Assembly (NCBI RefSeq): GCF_032854445.1
Contig: NC_088305.1
Coordinates: 18,773,717-18,837,716 of the forward strand
Reading direction: 5' to 3'
Length of the DNA: 64,000 nucleotides
DNA from: Liolophura sinensis
Lineage: Eukaryota; Mollusca; Polyplacophora; Chitonida; Chitonidae
This document shows positions 35,257 to 46,984 of the stretch, piece after piece. Numbering within the stretch: position 1 is the first letter of the stretch; each line of letters begins with the position of its first letter. The notes beneath the pieces were generated by a model. It saw only the letters and a program-made list of their open reading frames with translations, made no database searches and was not told the DNA's origin. A program made the position numbers and the translations under genes.

Positions 35257-35588
35257 GCCCGATAGCAAAGTTGGCAGAGCGTCTGCTTCGGGAGCAGTAG
35301 ATCCAGGGTCAACCCTGGGTTGAGTCACACCTAAGACCTTAAAAGAGAAAGTTGTAACTTCGTCGCAAGAAGGTGATAGTGTCCCATATCAGTATAATGG
35401 CTTGGCCAGGAGGTCTTACTTGCCTTCAGTAATGCGTCTCAGTGAAGCAACACTAGATAAAAGAGTGGTGGAAATCCGTCCTGCAAAAAGGGGACACATA
35501 ACATGCACTCTAAGGATGCCTTCTTCATCATATCACTGAAAAATTGTTAAGTGCGACGTTAAACCCCAAGCACTCGAGCACTCACTCA
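35257..35588 (+). mobile_element. SINE family A (copy 2)
   Basis: Head CCCGATAGCAAAGTTGGCAG and GGGTCAACCCTGG, body with AGTGAAGCAACACTAGATAA and AAATTGTTAAGTGCGACGTT, tail CACTCGAGCACTCACTCA. Same intron as the SINE B at 34786. Confidence 0.9.
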
Positions 35589-36026
35589 TACATTTACAGT
35601 AATTTGCTGGGCCCTGTAATTGTAGCAGATACTATAAACCTTCTGGCACTGACAATGGGGAATCGTTCAGCTTTGATGCTCAGTGTCATTAAGTCATTGC
35701 ACTAGAGACCACTTGACATTTTAAGTTATACTATTAAGGATCGCTAATCTGTTTAGGAACTCGGTAGGGCCTCTAGGGCCCACAAGGTAAACTTGTTGTA
35801 CAGAGGAGTTATCTAGTGCTTGATCTCCCATGTGGGCCCCTGGCTAACAGAATAGTTCTTGCTTGTATAAAACATAATGTTGTCGTTGTATGATCCAGGT
35901 GATACCGTATGTCATTGTACTCGTCCTGACTGAGTGTGTAGACTTTGCCAGGATTCCTGCACAGTTGACTCTTAATTTGAATTCCTATTATTTGACAGGT
36001 GGAGATACTGTAGTTAAATATTTACT
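35589..36026. other. MLH1 intron, no feature seen
   Basis: Unique sequence inside intron 34616-36945. Confidence 0.55.
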
Positions 36027-36130
36027 TCATTTATTTATTTATTTGATTGCTGTTTTTTTTTTTTTGCCGCAAGCAAGAACATTTCACTTATTCAGCAACA
36101 GCCAGCATAATGGTGGGAGAAAGCATGACA
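36027..36130 (-). mobile_element. SINE family B, 3'-end fragment (copy 7)
   Basis: Reverse orientation: ATTTATTTATTTGATTGCTG, a T run, AACATTTCACTTATTC, CCAGCATAATGGTGGGAG, then truncated. Confidence 0.8.
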
Positions 36131-36945
36131 AAGCCGATGCAATCTCTGTGAAACTACAACAACATGCCACATTAAATGTAAGAGACAAGATAGGTTAACG
36201 TGACATTTGCAGCGTTATACAGGCTATTATTTGGCAAATAAAAGAAAATGAAGATAAAACTTAAGGTGCAGTCAAAAACAGTGGCCAGGCAAAACAGATA
36301 ATTTGATAAGAAAGCCATTATAGTTTGACCCGCATCAAGGTCTGATTATTTCCTGGTTTCAGTGTCCACTGTGGCTTTATCAGCTAGACTTTCACACCCA
36401 TGAGGCTAATCGCTTTGTGTGTCCAATCACATGATCACCAGCAATTAAGGCAGATAAAGAAATCTAAGATCCTCCAGTTTACTGTGCATCACTTGTGTGG
36501 AGTTAAAAAGGGCTTGTTCTGCAAGTTGTCTCATTATAGCTATGGGTGGACCGCTCCGATTCAGAGGTCGCAGCGATTCGGAGAAAAATATTCAGTTTCC
36601 GACCAGAAAATTCATTTTTAAACTCGATTTTACGAATCCAATATCAGTTCGTAAATCAATGTGTGTGAATCCTTGTTTGTATGGTCACCATACTTGTGGA
36701 AGACATCTGATCTGATTCATCGAATGCCAAACAACACAGACATCCTCAAGTGTCATGGACTGTGTTTTTGTTGTCAAGTCACCCCCGGGCAGTGAGATCG
36801 GGCAAATCGTGTGAATCACATTGATATGTGGGAAAGTTTGTCAGGTTTGTAATATATGATAATTTCATTGTCAGTTGGCCTCTGAGTTGCTCAGTTTACT
36901 AATGGACATCTGGTTGTCTCCATGGCTTTGTTTTCTTGTTTCTAG
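36131..36945. other. MLH1 intron, no feature seen
   Basis: Unique sequence up to the acceptor of the 166-nt exon. The short open frames at 36400-36715 lack recognisable motifs. Confidence 0.55.
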
Positions 36946-37111
36946 CGAAAGTGTATGCCCACAGCATGGTGAGAACGGACAGTAAAGAGCAGAAGCTGGA
37001 TGCATTCTTCCTGAAGCCGGCGGCGTCTACCAGCCAGTCCGTGTCGTCACAGGGTGGGTGTGACGAGTTCATGGAAATAAGCCCTGGGGAGAGGAGTACT
37101 AATACCCCAAG
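36946..37111 (+). CDS. MLH1: MLH1 exon, second half of the human exon 12 equivalent (linker)
   Basis: The acceptor is TTTCTAG before 36946 and the donor GTATGA at 37112; length 166 nt. The first two bases complete an alanine codon with the G from the previous exon. The frame then reads KVYAHSMVRTDSKEQKLDAF, nearly the same as the human linker motif [20 protein letters not shown]. The rest (FLKPAASTSQSVSSQ, FMEISPGERSTNTP) is polar and serine-rich, as expected for a disordered linker. It ends with AG of a split arginine codon. The conserved VRTDSKEQKLDAF block makes the assignment secure. The linker in this window is about 48 codons shorter than in human. Confidence 0.95.
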
Positions 37112-37523
37112 GTATGAACACCTTTTATAAGGTTAACCTAATGAATGTGACCAAGTCACTAACATTCAAAGCTCCAAGCAAAATTGTCCGCAAATCTATT
37201 TTCCTTAGGCTATCAAAAACATAAGCAACCAACAGGAATACCCAGCTGATAGAACCTCTGCCTTTTTGACTTTTACATCCTTTCATACTGGGAAAAATGA
37301 GATTTAAACTGAAACTTTGTCACCTTTTCAGGAAGTATGGTGATAATGAAAGTTTACCCATGGATATAAAACATTAATAAAATTAACACCTTTGTCACGG
37401 CATGTTTTAGCCTAAAATTTTATTTTAAATTAGATGAACGCCATCACATCACGAACAGGGAGATTCCCCTTAATACTTTCATAATGCAGTGGTAAAAAAA
37501 AAAATTTTTCTACAAATATTCAT
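37112..37523. other. MLH1 intron, no feature seen
   Basis: Unique AT-rich start of intron 37112-39493. Confidence 0.55.
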
Positions 37524-37772
37524 GTCTATTTATTTGATTGGTATTTTTTACGATACTCGAGAATATTTCACTTGCACAGTGGCAGCCAGCATTATGGTGG
37601 GTGGAAACCAGGCAGAGCCTGGGGGAAACCCACGACCATTCGCAGGGTTAATACTGGCCCACCACATAAGACTGGAGAGGAAGCCAGCTTGAGCTGGACT
37701 TTCACTCATTATGGTTGCACTGATTAGAGGCTCCCGGGTCATTGTCCTGTGCAAGCACACTAACCACCTGGG
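37524..37772 (-). mobile_element. SINE family B, near full length (copy 8)
   Basis: Reverse orientation: TATTTATTTGATTGGTATTT, CCAGCATTATGGTGGGTGGA, GCCTGGGGGAAACCCACGAC, GAGCTGGACTTTCACTC and GGCTCCCGGGTCATTG. The tRNA-like head runs to CTAACCACCTGG. Confidence 0.88.
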
Positions 37773-38188
37773 TACAGGGTTCCTTAATATTTATGTGTTA
37801 TGTTTTTGAGAAAACAAATAATGGCATCTTGTTTACAACCCTTAACTTTGGTTTCCTCGATCCGTAAGACTAGCTGCCATTGCGTTAAACATCAGTGACG
37901 TTAATAAATAGAAAACAGATTGACACATGAAGCTCATTCATCTGACACGGCTTTCTCATCCGTTAACATCCTATTGTTCATCGCAGAAACATCAGCTGTT
38001 ATCACATCTTAACGGGAACTTTGACTGACTTCAGCTTTGGTGTAAAGATTAGGCATGAAACAAAATTCAGAACTGATAAAATATTGGATGTGTATCTGGA
38101 ACCTTATCACAAGACAAAACTGGAAAGCTGGCAACGTGAAATGCATCTACCGGAAAAATCGGGCCACTTGATATGTGTCTGTAGCCCT
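37773..38188. other. MLH1 intron, no feature seen
   Basis: Unique sequence. The 70-codon frame at 38021 runs into a simple tandem duplication and is not called. Confidence 0.5.
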
Positions 38189-38299
38189 TGCTCCTCTATC
38201 TTAATGTGTATTAATGACAACTTGATATCTTGATACCGTGCTCCTCTATCTTAATGTGTATTAATGACAACTTGATATCTTGATACTGTGCTCCTCTAT
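38189..38299. repeat. 50-bp tandem repeat, about 2.2 copies
   Basis: CTCCTCTATCTTAATGTGTA with TTAATGACAACTTGATATCT follows directly in two near-identical copies and a partial third. Confidence 0.93.
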
Positions 38300-38694
38300 C
38301 CATTGATCATCTACTTGTACAAGAAGCCGTGCTAAATTAGTCATCCAAACGGCTGGAACTTGTGTTCGTCTTTGTGCATATATGTAAAACAATATGACCA
38401 TTGTGAACATTCACCTTTTAACTTTATCCTCAGACAATAACTTCAAAAAATTGTAAATGATAGCTCAGAAGTTTGGCTTTGGATTTCACATACATCCTGC
38501 TCATCTGTCATTGTTCCACGGCTGTTCACCTTTCTCCGGATAATGATATAGGATAATTGGACAGTTGTCTGTGCATGATTGACAGCTTTCCTATCCAGGG
38601 ATGTTACCTGATGGCAATGTGTTCAAGAGCTGATGGTGTACCTTTACATGTATATAAAAATAGAACATTTGCTTCTTTTGTTAATATTGTGGGT

Positions 38695-38887
38695 TGTGGG
38701 TAGAACAATAACCCAGGAGCCTCTCAGTATTGTGATCGCTCCGAGTTCGAATCCAGCTCAAGTTCGCTTTCTCTCTGGTCCTGTATAAGAAGGCCTGCCA
38801 GCAGCCTGCAGATGGTTGAAGGTTTCGCCCAGGTTTCTTACACCATATTGAATATTATGATGTAAAACTTCAATCGAATAAATAAAT
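38695..38887 (+). mobile_element. SINE family B, diverged (copy 9)
   Basis: Contains AACCCAGGAGCCTCTCAG, the B-box-like GAGTTCGAATCCAGC, GGCCTGCCAGCAGCCTGCAG and a shortened 3' part ending AATAAATAAATG. Confidence 0.82.
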
Positions 38888-39176
38888 GCATATTTTGTTA
38901 TTGCTAGATAGTAGGACGTGGACCTCAGCAGGTTTATTTTTGTGTATCTTGTATTTTTGTGAGCTTCACGAGCTTCACAGTTTAACTGGTCTTATTGGTT
39001 AGATTCTTAAAAGGTAGTTCAGTGGGATATGACTTCATAAGTACTTGCTTTGCACGTGAACTGAAGAGACTGCCAGCTGACAACAATGTAATTTATAGCA
39101 TGCGAATTACCTGTATTTATTAATTTTAAATCATCCATACCTAATGTACTTGTCTTCGGAAAACTTGTCTAATTAG

Positions 39177-39400
39177 TATTTATTTATTTATTTATTTGTT
39201 GATCTATTTGAGTGGTGTTTTACGACATACTCAAAAACATTTCACTTAAATTACGGCAGCCAGCATTATGGTGGGAGGAAATTAGGCTGAGCCCGGGGGA
39301 AACCCTTGACCATCTACAGGTTGCTGTCAGACCTTCCCATTTACAACCGGAGAGGAAGCCACCATGGGCTGGACTTGAAATCACAGCGACTGCATTGGAT
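39177..39400 (-). mobile_element. SINE family B (copy 10), just upstream of an MLH1 exon
   Basis: Reverse orientation: repeated TATTTATT, GTGGTGTTTTACGACATAC, CCAGCATTATGGTGGGAGGA, GCCCGGGGGAAACCC, and GGCTGGACTTGAAATCACAG at the B box. Its end lies about 95 bp before the acceptor at 39493. Confidence 0.88.
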
Positions 39401-39493
39401 TTAATTAATAGGAGCTGGTTCTAAATGTTGGTCGAAGTATTACATTTTAATGTTCTTTTTTGCACAATTGGAAATTTGGGTCATTTGTTTCAG

Positions 39494-39633
39494 AATTAAG
39501 AAAGAAAGCGAGATGGAGAACATTATTATTGATGAAGAGGAAAATACGGTGGAACCAGGACCAAAGCGGAGAGAAATCAAGCTGACAAGTGTCCTGGAGT
39601 TAAAAAAAGAGATAGAACAAAACACTCACACAG
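39494..39633 (+). CDS. MLH1: MLH1 exon (equivalent of human exon 13), linker to C-terminal domain
   Basis: The acceptor is TTTGTTTCAG before 39494 and the donor GTAGGT at 39634; length 140 nt against 149 in human, with the same entry and exit phases. The first base completes an arginine codon. The frame continues with an acidic stretch (ESEMENIIIDEEENTVEPG), then PKRREIKLTSVLELKKEIEQ. The motif R-x-I-x-LTSVL-x-L-x-x-E-I is the conserved entry to the MLH1 C-terminal domain, where the partner interface begins. Basic residues (KRR) lie next to the acidic stretch; a nuclear localisation role is possible but not shown. A SINE family B copy in reverse orientation lies directly upstream (39177-39400). 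Confidence 0.94.
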
Positions 39634-40261
39634 GTAGGTTTATAGATATTACACTATAGCCTCTGGATTCAGAGTCGGGGCCTTGATAACTGTCAGAAGC
39701 CTTGAAATTTAAAGTGCCATTTTGTGTTTGCATGCATCTGGAAAGGCCTGGAAATTGAGAACCAGCTTGGCACAGGTATGGTCTAGGATTATCTTAGAAT
39801 ATTTGTATGTACATGTTACACGCAGATTTTGTCTTGGAAAAAAATTTTTTTACAGCGTCTTTGAAATTGTATGATGCACTGCTGTGTTCATGAGAAAGGT
39901 TACCTAATAAGATCATTTTATGTATTAGACTGCATAGTATTATTATTTTTTTAAAGTTTGATTAAATCCTGGAAAATGTGAATTTTGACTCTGGAAAAGC
40001 CGTGAAAATTACCTGAATACATTATGAAATTTTGAAAATCCATGAACCTATGAAAACAGCTCATGGTATCTTTCTCAAGATGATAGATTATGAGAAATTT
40101 TCTTTGTCTAAATCAAGATTTTGACGGGAATGTTCAATGAAACAAAGGTAATTCTTTTCGTGGGCAATGGAAGTGGTCAAAAGTAAACCGCTGTGCAAAT
40201 AACTGCAAATTAACTGACCATTGTTATAATATAACATGATACACAGTTTGGCTCCTAATTT
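39634..40261. other. MLH1 intron, no feature seen
   Basis: Unique AT-rich start of the 14.5-kb intron 39634-54100. Confidence 0.55.
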
Positions 40262-40420
40262 TTGCACATTTGCCACAAGACTTTGCACACTTGCCACAAG
40301 ACTTTGCTCACTTGCCACAAGACTTTGCTCACTTGCCACAAGACTTTGCACACTTGCCACAAGACTTTGCACACTTGCCACAAGACTTTTGCATACTTCC
40401 CACAGGACTTTGCATAGTTG
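40262..40420. repeat. 21-bp tandem repeat
   Basis: About seven copies of TTGCCACAAGACTTTGCACA plus C, the right-hand ones diverged (TTCCCACAGGACTTTGCATA). Multiple-of-three length keeps frames open on both strands; these are not genes. Confidence 0.95.
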
Positions 40421-41738
40421 CAAAACGTGTAGTCACATCACCATGTTATCATACATGAATGATTCTCAGTAGCTTGAGGAATGACACAGATAATCGTCAA
40501 AGTATGCTATTGATAACATTTTCAAGAGAACAAAGAGAAAGTGAAAACAAAAATAAGGCCATACTCTAATTGATCTGGCATTTGCCCTGACTTTGCCTGT
40601 GGGTAGTTTGGATGGAATATTTGTGAGTAATTTTCAATGTAAATCTTGTATACCTTGAAGGTGGCGTGTCTTCGGATCTGAAGGTATCTGTTCTTCGCAT
40701 CACATGTCCACGGGCAGGTTCACAAACGGAGCTAATTTTATATGGCTTCCAGACCTTTTATTGATCTCTTTTCATCCTGCAGTCGGTAATTTGGCATTTG
40801 TCTAACTGCAGTACTCTAAAGCTCACAAAACTAAAAAAGAAAAGTCTTCAGGCATGTTAATTTTTTACCTTGAATTGTAGCTTCAATCTTTTATTTACTT
40901 CTTTCTCTCGCTGTCCCTATCTTTTTTATATGTTTGAGTTCTTATTTTCTGTTGTGATTCGTTTCATTTTGCGTAAATATATGAGGAAAAAGAGCTTTTC
41001 TTTGCAACTACATTTACAGGTGGAGCTGATATTTTTTCTTGTGCTGAATATGAGAGAAAGGACAGCATTTTTCCTTAACTGCTATTGCTAGTGGAGCTAA
41101 TAATTGCCTCGGTGCTTAGTATGTGTGAACAGGCAGCATTTCCCCCCTTAACTCCTGTTTGCTAGTGGAGCTAATGTTCTGTCTTTTTTTGATAAATGGT
41201 TCAGTAGGCCTACAGATATTTCTAAGAAGAATTTATCAAAGTTATGGTTTAAAAATGAAAGCCTTTCTCTTTTGGTATAGGAAAAAAATGTTGTGTAGTT
41301 AAGAGTGTTGCACAAGGAATTTGAGCCGAACGTTCCCCCAAGGGTCAACAGGTACACATCGCTGCATGTAATGATTATATGCAGGTCATGTTTGTCTCTG
41401 TCCCTTGTCAGTTTAACCGAAAAACGAATCTGTAAAACTGATGTATGCAGACATGTGGCATGGTTGTATAAATTGTAGAGAAATTCTCCAGCTCTGCTTC
41501 ATAGATTAGTGTTATGTGTGTTGAAAATGAATTCTTGGGGACAGTGTTTGGTGATGAACCTCTGACCTCCTTCTATAGTTCATAGTTACATGTTTTGGTT
41601 AAAAGCAAAGGATATTATAGTTTGGATCTGTCTAGCAGCCATACTTTCTTTCCATGCATAAACTCCTCCAAATATTATCTGATTTTGATAAACATCTTTT
41701 GGGCATGTTTTAGTTTGTATATAGCCAAAGTCAAATCT
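40421..41738. other. MLH1 intron, no gene seen
   Basis: AT-rich. A weak duplication of about 75 bp near 41025-41180 shares TGCTAGTGGAGCTAAT and GGCAGCATTT/GGACAGCATTT. No gene recognised. Confidence 0.5.
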
Positions 41739-42007
41739 GGGGGCCTCCGTGGTTCTGTCGGTTAACGTGTTAGTGCAGCATAGTGACCCAGAAGCCTCTC
41801 TCCAGTGCGGTTGTTGTGAGTTCAAGACCAGCTCATGCTGGCTTCCTCTCCGGCCGTACGTGGCAAGGTCAGGCAGCAACCTGCGGATGGTCGTGGGTTT
41901 CCTCCGGGCTGTGCTGGGTTTCCTCCCACCATAATGCTGTCCGCCGTCATATAAGTGAAATATTCTTGAGTACGGCGTAAAACACCAATTAAATAAATAA
42001 ATAAATC
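41739..42007 (+). mobile_element. SINE family B, full length (copy 11)
   Basis: Complete copy of about 268 bp. The head GGGGCCTCCGTGGTTCTGTC holds an A-box region; GTGAGTTCAAGACCAGCTCA is the B-box region. The body runs CAGCAACCTGCGGATGGTCG, GGGTTTCCTCCCACCATAAT and GTACGGCGTAAAACACCAAT, with tail AAATAAATAAATAAAT. Confidence 0.93.
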
Positions 42008-42299
42008 AAGTCAAATCTGAAAATTCTGTTATTTTTTTTATCGGTCAATGGTTCTGTGCAATAATTGCACCAAATAATACTGTCTGTGAGATTAAGTTTG
42101 AGAAGTCCTTTTCAATCCATGCCTGAAGTTTGCCTGTTTAATGTAAAAATTAAGAAATTTTCTACATTTACATCTTAACATTACTACATGTACCAAGCCA
42201 AATGCAATGAAACCTCGTTCATGGGAACACTGATGATCAAGCTCTTGAAAATGGGCAGCTTATTTTATTTTGACCACAGTTTTCGCTCACCATATGATA

Positions 42300-42465
42300 A
42301 ACAGTGACATCCGGCCATACGTTGGAAGGTCTGGCAGCAACCTGCGGATGGTCGTGAGTTTCCCCTGGGCTCTGCCTCCCACCATAATGCTGGCCGCCAT
42401 CATATGAGTGAAATATTCTTGAATATGGTGTAAAACACCAATGAAATAAATTAATTAAATAAATA
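42300..42465 (+). mobile_element. SINE family B with alternative 5' segment (copy 12)
   Basis: The 3' body is standard (GGCAGCAACCTGCGGATGGT to AACACCAATGAAATAAA), but it is preceded by AACAGTGACATCCGGCC instead of the usual head. The same 5' segment occurs at 51935, so it is inherited rather than chance. Confidence 0.86.
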
Positions 42466-42549
42466 CTAATGACCGATTTAATCATTTAATTTTTAAAGTA
42501 GAAACATTACAGTGGTGTTCACAGCTTATAATAGACAAATATATCTATA

Positions 42550-42730
42550 CTTTCTGGGGGGTCTTTGCTGGCAGACGGTTAAAAGTGCGCTGCAGCTGTC
42601 AGACCTATACCAGTGAGGTTATGCACTCAGATCCAACTCACACCTCTGACAGCTTGAAGTCATGGGGTTTGTCAGGTACACGTGTACCAAGCATAGAGGG
42701 GTATGATAGTTTACCACAGTCGCTCCAGTT
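42550..42730 (+). mobile_element. Possible third tRNA-derived SINE head
   Basis: GGGGTCTTTGCTGGCAGACG, then GTTAAAAGTGCGCTGCAGCT and CACTCAGATCCAACTCAC, which could be degraded A- and B-box regions. Then TTGAAGTCATGGGGTTTGTC and ACCACAGTCGCTCC. It has no family A or B body. Seen only once here, so the family assignment is tentative. Confidence 0.4.
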
Positions 42731-44793
42731 GACTCATATACATGTATTTAAATGAAACCTTCTTGAAGAATGTATTAATGAATAATCAGATAAATCAACA
42801 GATTAATAAACGTTCTCTATGGGACATCTGAGGAGCCCTCGGCCTGAGGCTGTCATAGAAAATTCGTCGGACATGGTGATGTTTCCTGTTCGTTGATATT
42901 AATTATATATTGATACAGAGGTGCTCAATTAGCGACTTACATAACAAGCGGAATAGATGGCTCATAGTACCTCAGGCCAAGAACTTTCAACCTCCCCTGG
43001 TATTTATGTGTTTGACTCTCTTTTTTTCTAATACCTATTGTAGACACAGTGCAGTTACTGACAGTTGTCTAAAACTTCATGCTGGGCGATATGATATATA
43101 AAACTTTTGGGGTTAAGATTATGTGTACCTAACATTCCAATAATCCTGAATGACCACACTGACACCCCCCTCCCCCATGCCCCACCCTCACCCTCACTCC
43201 CCACCCTCACCCCCTTTCAGGATCACAGTTAAGCACACAATGATGTCATTATGCTACACGTACAATAGTTATATCACACCCTGGGTTATAAGCTAAATGG
43301 AGAACAGTTTCTGACTATCACTCAGTTGAAGCTTTCTCATTTCGGGCCCATTTTCAGTAAAACATTCCACTCAAGGCAATGTAACAAGAGCTTCCTCCAG
43401 AGTGTGATTTATGTCTCCTGTGACAGTAGGGGCAGGATGTATCACTTACAGAATGTTAAGGAGGCTGCAGGGTTGTGTCCCCCTTGGGGGTGATGTACAC
43501 ATAGGCTCAGGCAGGAAGGACTTTGTGAATTGCATTTGGTCTCTGCGGCCATATCACCTTACTTGCCACAATTATGAGGCTGCAAGCCCAGATCCAAGTC
43601 TTCCTGGTTTGGCTGTGGCCAGTTCAGAAGGGTTAGCTGCTAAATAACTGTAATAGTTAACTTTACCATGGTTCCAGCTAACCCTTAAAAATCCTTCAAA
43701 AAATTATTGAAATTTTTCATGACCTAGAAAGTCCTTGAGTAAATATTTCAGGCGAGAGCATAAATCTGAGCACTGCCAGAGTTAAATGAAAAATTAAAAA
43801 TTCAAGTGAAATACGAGTACTGCAATAAATGTACTATTCATTTAGTCTGTACTTAAGTTACTTAATTCTGGGTTCCAAAGACTTCAGAAATGGTACTTGA
43901 AGTTGCTGCCTTACCCTTGGCACTCAGCACTGAGAGCTTAGAGCAAGGAAAAAGGACTAATTGTGAATAAGGTGAAAGTCTGCATACTCATTATGCTGTT
44001 CTGTTACGAGCCGTTGAAAGTGACATGTCGCATACCCTGTTCACTCTCAGGCTGCATTAAGATGATTTAAATGCGAAAGTGGCTTTGAGTCAGTTCGACA
44101 TGACCTGTGTGAACGCAACTGAATTACATGAGGACATTCATTCTGTTTTCGGGGGTTTTTTTGTTTTAATTTTTTTTTTTTTTCGCCCCTGCTACATTTA
44201 GCTATGTAGCTAACTTTAAGACATTTTCAGGCCTTGAACATGTTTATCTGTGCCATGTCATGGCACTAAACATGTCACGGTACTAAACATGTCACTGAAT
44301 TCATGTATCCATATTTGATATTGAAAGTATATACACCAGAAAAAAAAAAGCACTTTACAGTTTGAATAAATGCTCAAGTAATTGAAGCTATAAAAGTTAA
44401 CAAGATACTGAGATGTGACAGATGATGGCTATGGTGGGAACAGAAACCCCAAGGGGTGTATGTTATTCCGTTAAATGACGTAGGTTACAGAACCGGGTAC
44501 AAAACCCTTCATTAGGCTCAGGATGATGTACAGATATGTTGCTTATATTACTGAGCTATCTAAAATCTGACTGTATGAAAAGAAGGATTCCTCTTGTTCA
44601 TAAAACCAGTTAATTTAACTGTGTATATATATATATATATATAGTTGCGTGAAGTCAAGTGCTTTCGTTTTTACAATTAGTTTTTATGTAAAACCCACCA
44701 GATTTTTTGCCGGATTAAGTTTTGGCCATGTGAATTTCATGGATATTAGACGACGACAGAACTTGTCGTATTTGTGAATCATGTTTGCTCATA
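42731..44793. other. MLH1 intron, no gene seen
   Basis: AT-rich. Includes a C-rich tract at 43155-43220 (CCCCACCCTCACC repeats), a T run at 44158-44183 and a (TA)n stretch at 44624-44642. No gene recognised. Confidence 0.5.
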
Positions 44794-44913
44794 GGAAGGT
44801 CTGGCAGCAACCTGTGGATGGTCGTGGGTTTCCAACAAACCATAATGCTTGCCGCCGTCATATTTGTGAAGAAGTTTTGAGTGCTGTGTCAAACACCAAT
44901 CAGATGAATAAAT
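44794..44913 (+). mobile_element. SINE family B, short fragment (copy 13)
   Basis: AGGAAGGTCTGGCAGCAACC, GGTCGTGGGTTTCC, CATAATGCTTGCCGCCGTCA, AAACACCAATCAGATGAATA. Internally deleted and 5'-truncated. Confidence 0.8.
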
Positions 44914-45477
44914 CAATTGTGTTTGTTTGTCCACGGGGAGGGGGACATTTGTCAGACAACATATTCATCCATATGATGAGTACTGGAGACTAGCTGATTT
45001 CCATGTGTATAGAATTTCAAAGCCTTGATGTGTATTACACGTGTAATATAATCCCTTTCTGGAGACCCTTGCTTCCTGTCATTTTCCCCGCATATAGTCT
45101 CGTCATGATTGTACTAATTAGCAGTAATCCTCTCTCTGCAGGTATACATGTATCAGTCATGACAGTCTCACGAACGCTGTACCTCTGAAATTCATTCATT
45201 TAGAGAATTGCTCTTCGTGGGTGGGTGGTCCTGCCAGGGTAACATAAACTGCCCTTGGGGAGGGGTTGCTGTCTTGTGTATTATCAGAAGGTGGGGTGTA
45301 GCAGTCAGTAATGGGTATCTGTAGTCTTCATATACTAGTAAATCCTGAAATACATTGGATGACTTCAAATTTTGCTCCAAAAGTTGTATTTTTAGAAGCA
45401 AAAAAATGTCATAAAATATTGGTGCCCCCAAAAAATTTTAGTGTTGAAACATGCATTTTTTAAGCAGGAGCGCACCA
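44914..45477. other. MLH1 intron, no feature seen
   Basis: Unique sequence between two SINEs. Confidence 0.5.
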
Positions 45478-45911
45478 GCCCCGATAGCTGAGTTGGGAGA
45501 GCGTCTGCTTAGGGGGTGGTAGATCCAGGGTGAGTCCTGGGTTGAGTCACAGGTCTAAGACCTTAAAAGAGGAAGTGGTAGCTTCCTCACTTGGCCGTCA
45601 GCACATAGGGGATAGTGCAACAACTGGTTGACCCATATCAGTATGATGGCTGGGGTTGGGGGGGGGGGGGGGCGTCTTACTTGTCTTCTTTAAGTCATCC
45701 CAGTATACTGGCTCTGGCGGGGCGGTTTACTTGCCTTTGGTAAGTCGTCTCAGTGAAGCAGCACTAGATAAGAGCGGTGGAAATCTGTCCTGCAACAAGG
45801 AGGCACGTACATTACATGCACTCCCAGGACTCCTTTGTCAGCATATGATTGAAAAATTGTTAAGTTTGACGTTAAGTCCCAAGCACTCACTCACTCACTC
45901 ACACACTCACA
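45478..45911 (+). mobile_element. SINE family A with internal duplication (copy 3)
   Basis: Head CCCCGATAGCTGAGTTGGGA and body of family A, with a 15-base G run (about 45657-45672). The segment CTTACTTGTCTTCTTTAAGT is followed by a second version, TTTACTTGCCTTTGGTAAGT, about 60 bp on, making the copy longer than the others. Tail CACTCACTCACTCAC. The frame across it is not a gene. Confidence 0.88.
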
Positions 45912-46817
45912 ACAAGCCTCAAAGTAACCTTTCTATAATCAGTAGAGCTCTCGATCAGAATCACATAAAATGGGCAACTTTGTCAGGGGCACAACGTTAG
46001 GTTATTCAATACAGTGGCATGAAGTTGCAAACATCAGGTTTGTAATGTATACCCTGCAAGCCCTCCGTTCTGTGCTTTTTATGTTTTATTGAATTCCAGG
46101 CAGCGCCAGCAGGGTCAGTACATGATCTGACTTGTCGGAAGTCCAGTAAATTGCTTAGGTCAGAGTTTTTTTGCCTGAGTTCAGGATGGAGTGGTTCCTG
46201 ACAAAACTTAAGCCAAACATTCCATAAGTATAGTATTATGTTACTTAAGCAAAACACTTTTGCTGAAGCAAAATGACTGAAGATCCTACAAAGCTGCGTA
46301 CTTTTAAGCTTTCGTTTGCTTTCTGTAACATACTTTAACATACTTGCGAATGAATGTCATAGTGATCAGTGCACATGCCCTAATAAGACATTTAGCTAGA
46401 CTGTAGGTGTATATATAGCAAGGTATTATCAGAGCAGAAAAGGGCGCCTTTGTGGCTAATAGTGGCTTCCTCTCCGGTTGTAGGTGGGAATGTTTGCCCT
46501 TTGATCATCCAGGAACTCGGGGAATGTTCCCCTTTGATTATCCAGGAACTTTTCAATAAAAATGATGGGAGATTTATAGAGAATTTATGTACAAATTCTA
46601 TAAACAACTCCAATTAAGTGAATTTTGATGTTTCATCACTTATTCAGGTGATTGCAGGCTGGAGCACATAGAGGACATACATGTAGGATAATGCTAGGAT
46701 CTTCATACAATATTGGTAAACATGCTGTATTTGATCAAAAGTTTCATCTGTAATCAAGGTAATCATTTTGCCTGATTAAGAGCTAGCTCTGTTACCCGTA
46801 CAAAGGTGCTTTGATTG
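45912..46817. other. MLH1 intron, includes a SINE B head fragment
   Basis: Mostly unique. At 46439-46490 GGGCGCCTTTGTGGCTAATA and GTGGCTTCCTCTCCGGTTGT look like a degraded 5' fragment of SINE family B. Next to it TTTGATCATCCAGGAACT / TTTGATTATCCAGGAACT is a short direct duplication. Confidence 0.55.
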
Positions 46818-46984
46818 ATTTAAATATTTGATTGGTGTTTTATGCCATACTCAAGATTATTTAACTTATACTAAGGCTACCGGCATTATGGTGGGTCGGA
46901 GAGGAAGCCAGCGTGAGCTGGACTTGAACTCACAGTGACGGCATTAGTGAGAGGTTCCTGGGCAGTTGTGCTGTGGAGGCCCCA
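46818..46984 (-). mobile_element. SINE family B with internal deletion (copy 14)
   Basis: Reverse orientation: TATTTGATTGGTGTTTTATG and CGGCATTATGGTGGGTCGG joined directly to GAGAGGAAGCCAGCGTGAGC, GGACTTGAACTCACAG and the head, ending GTGGAGGCCCC. The central GGGCTCTGCCC/CAGCAACC segment is deleted. Confidence 0.88.
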
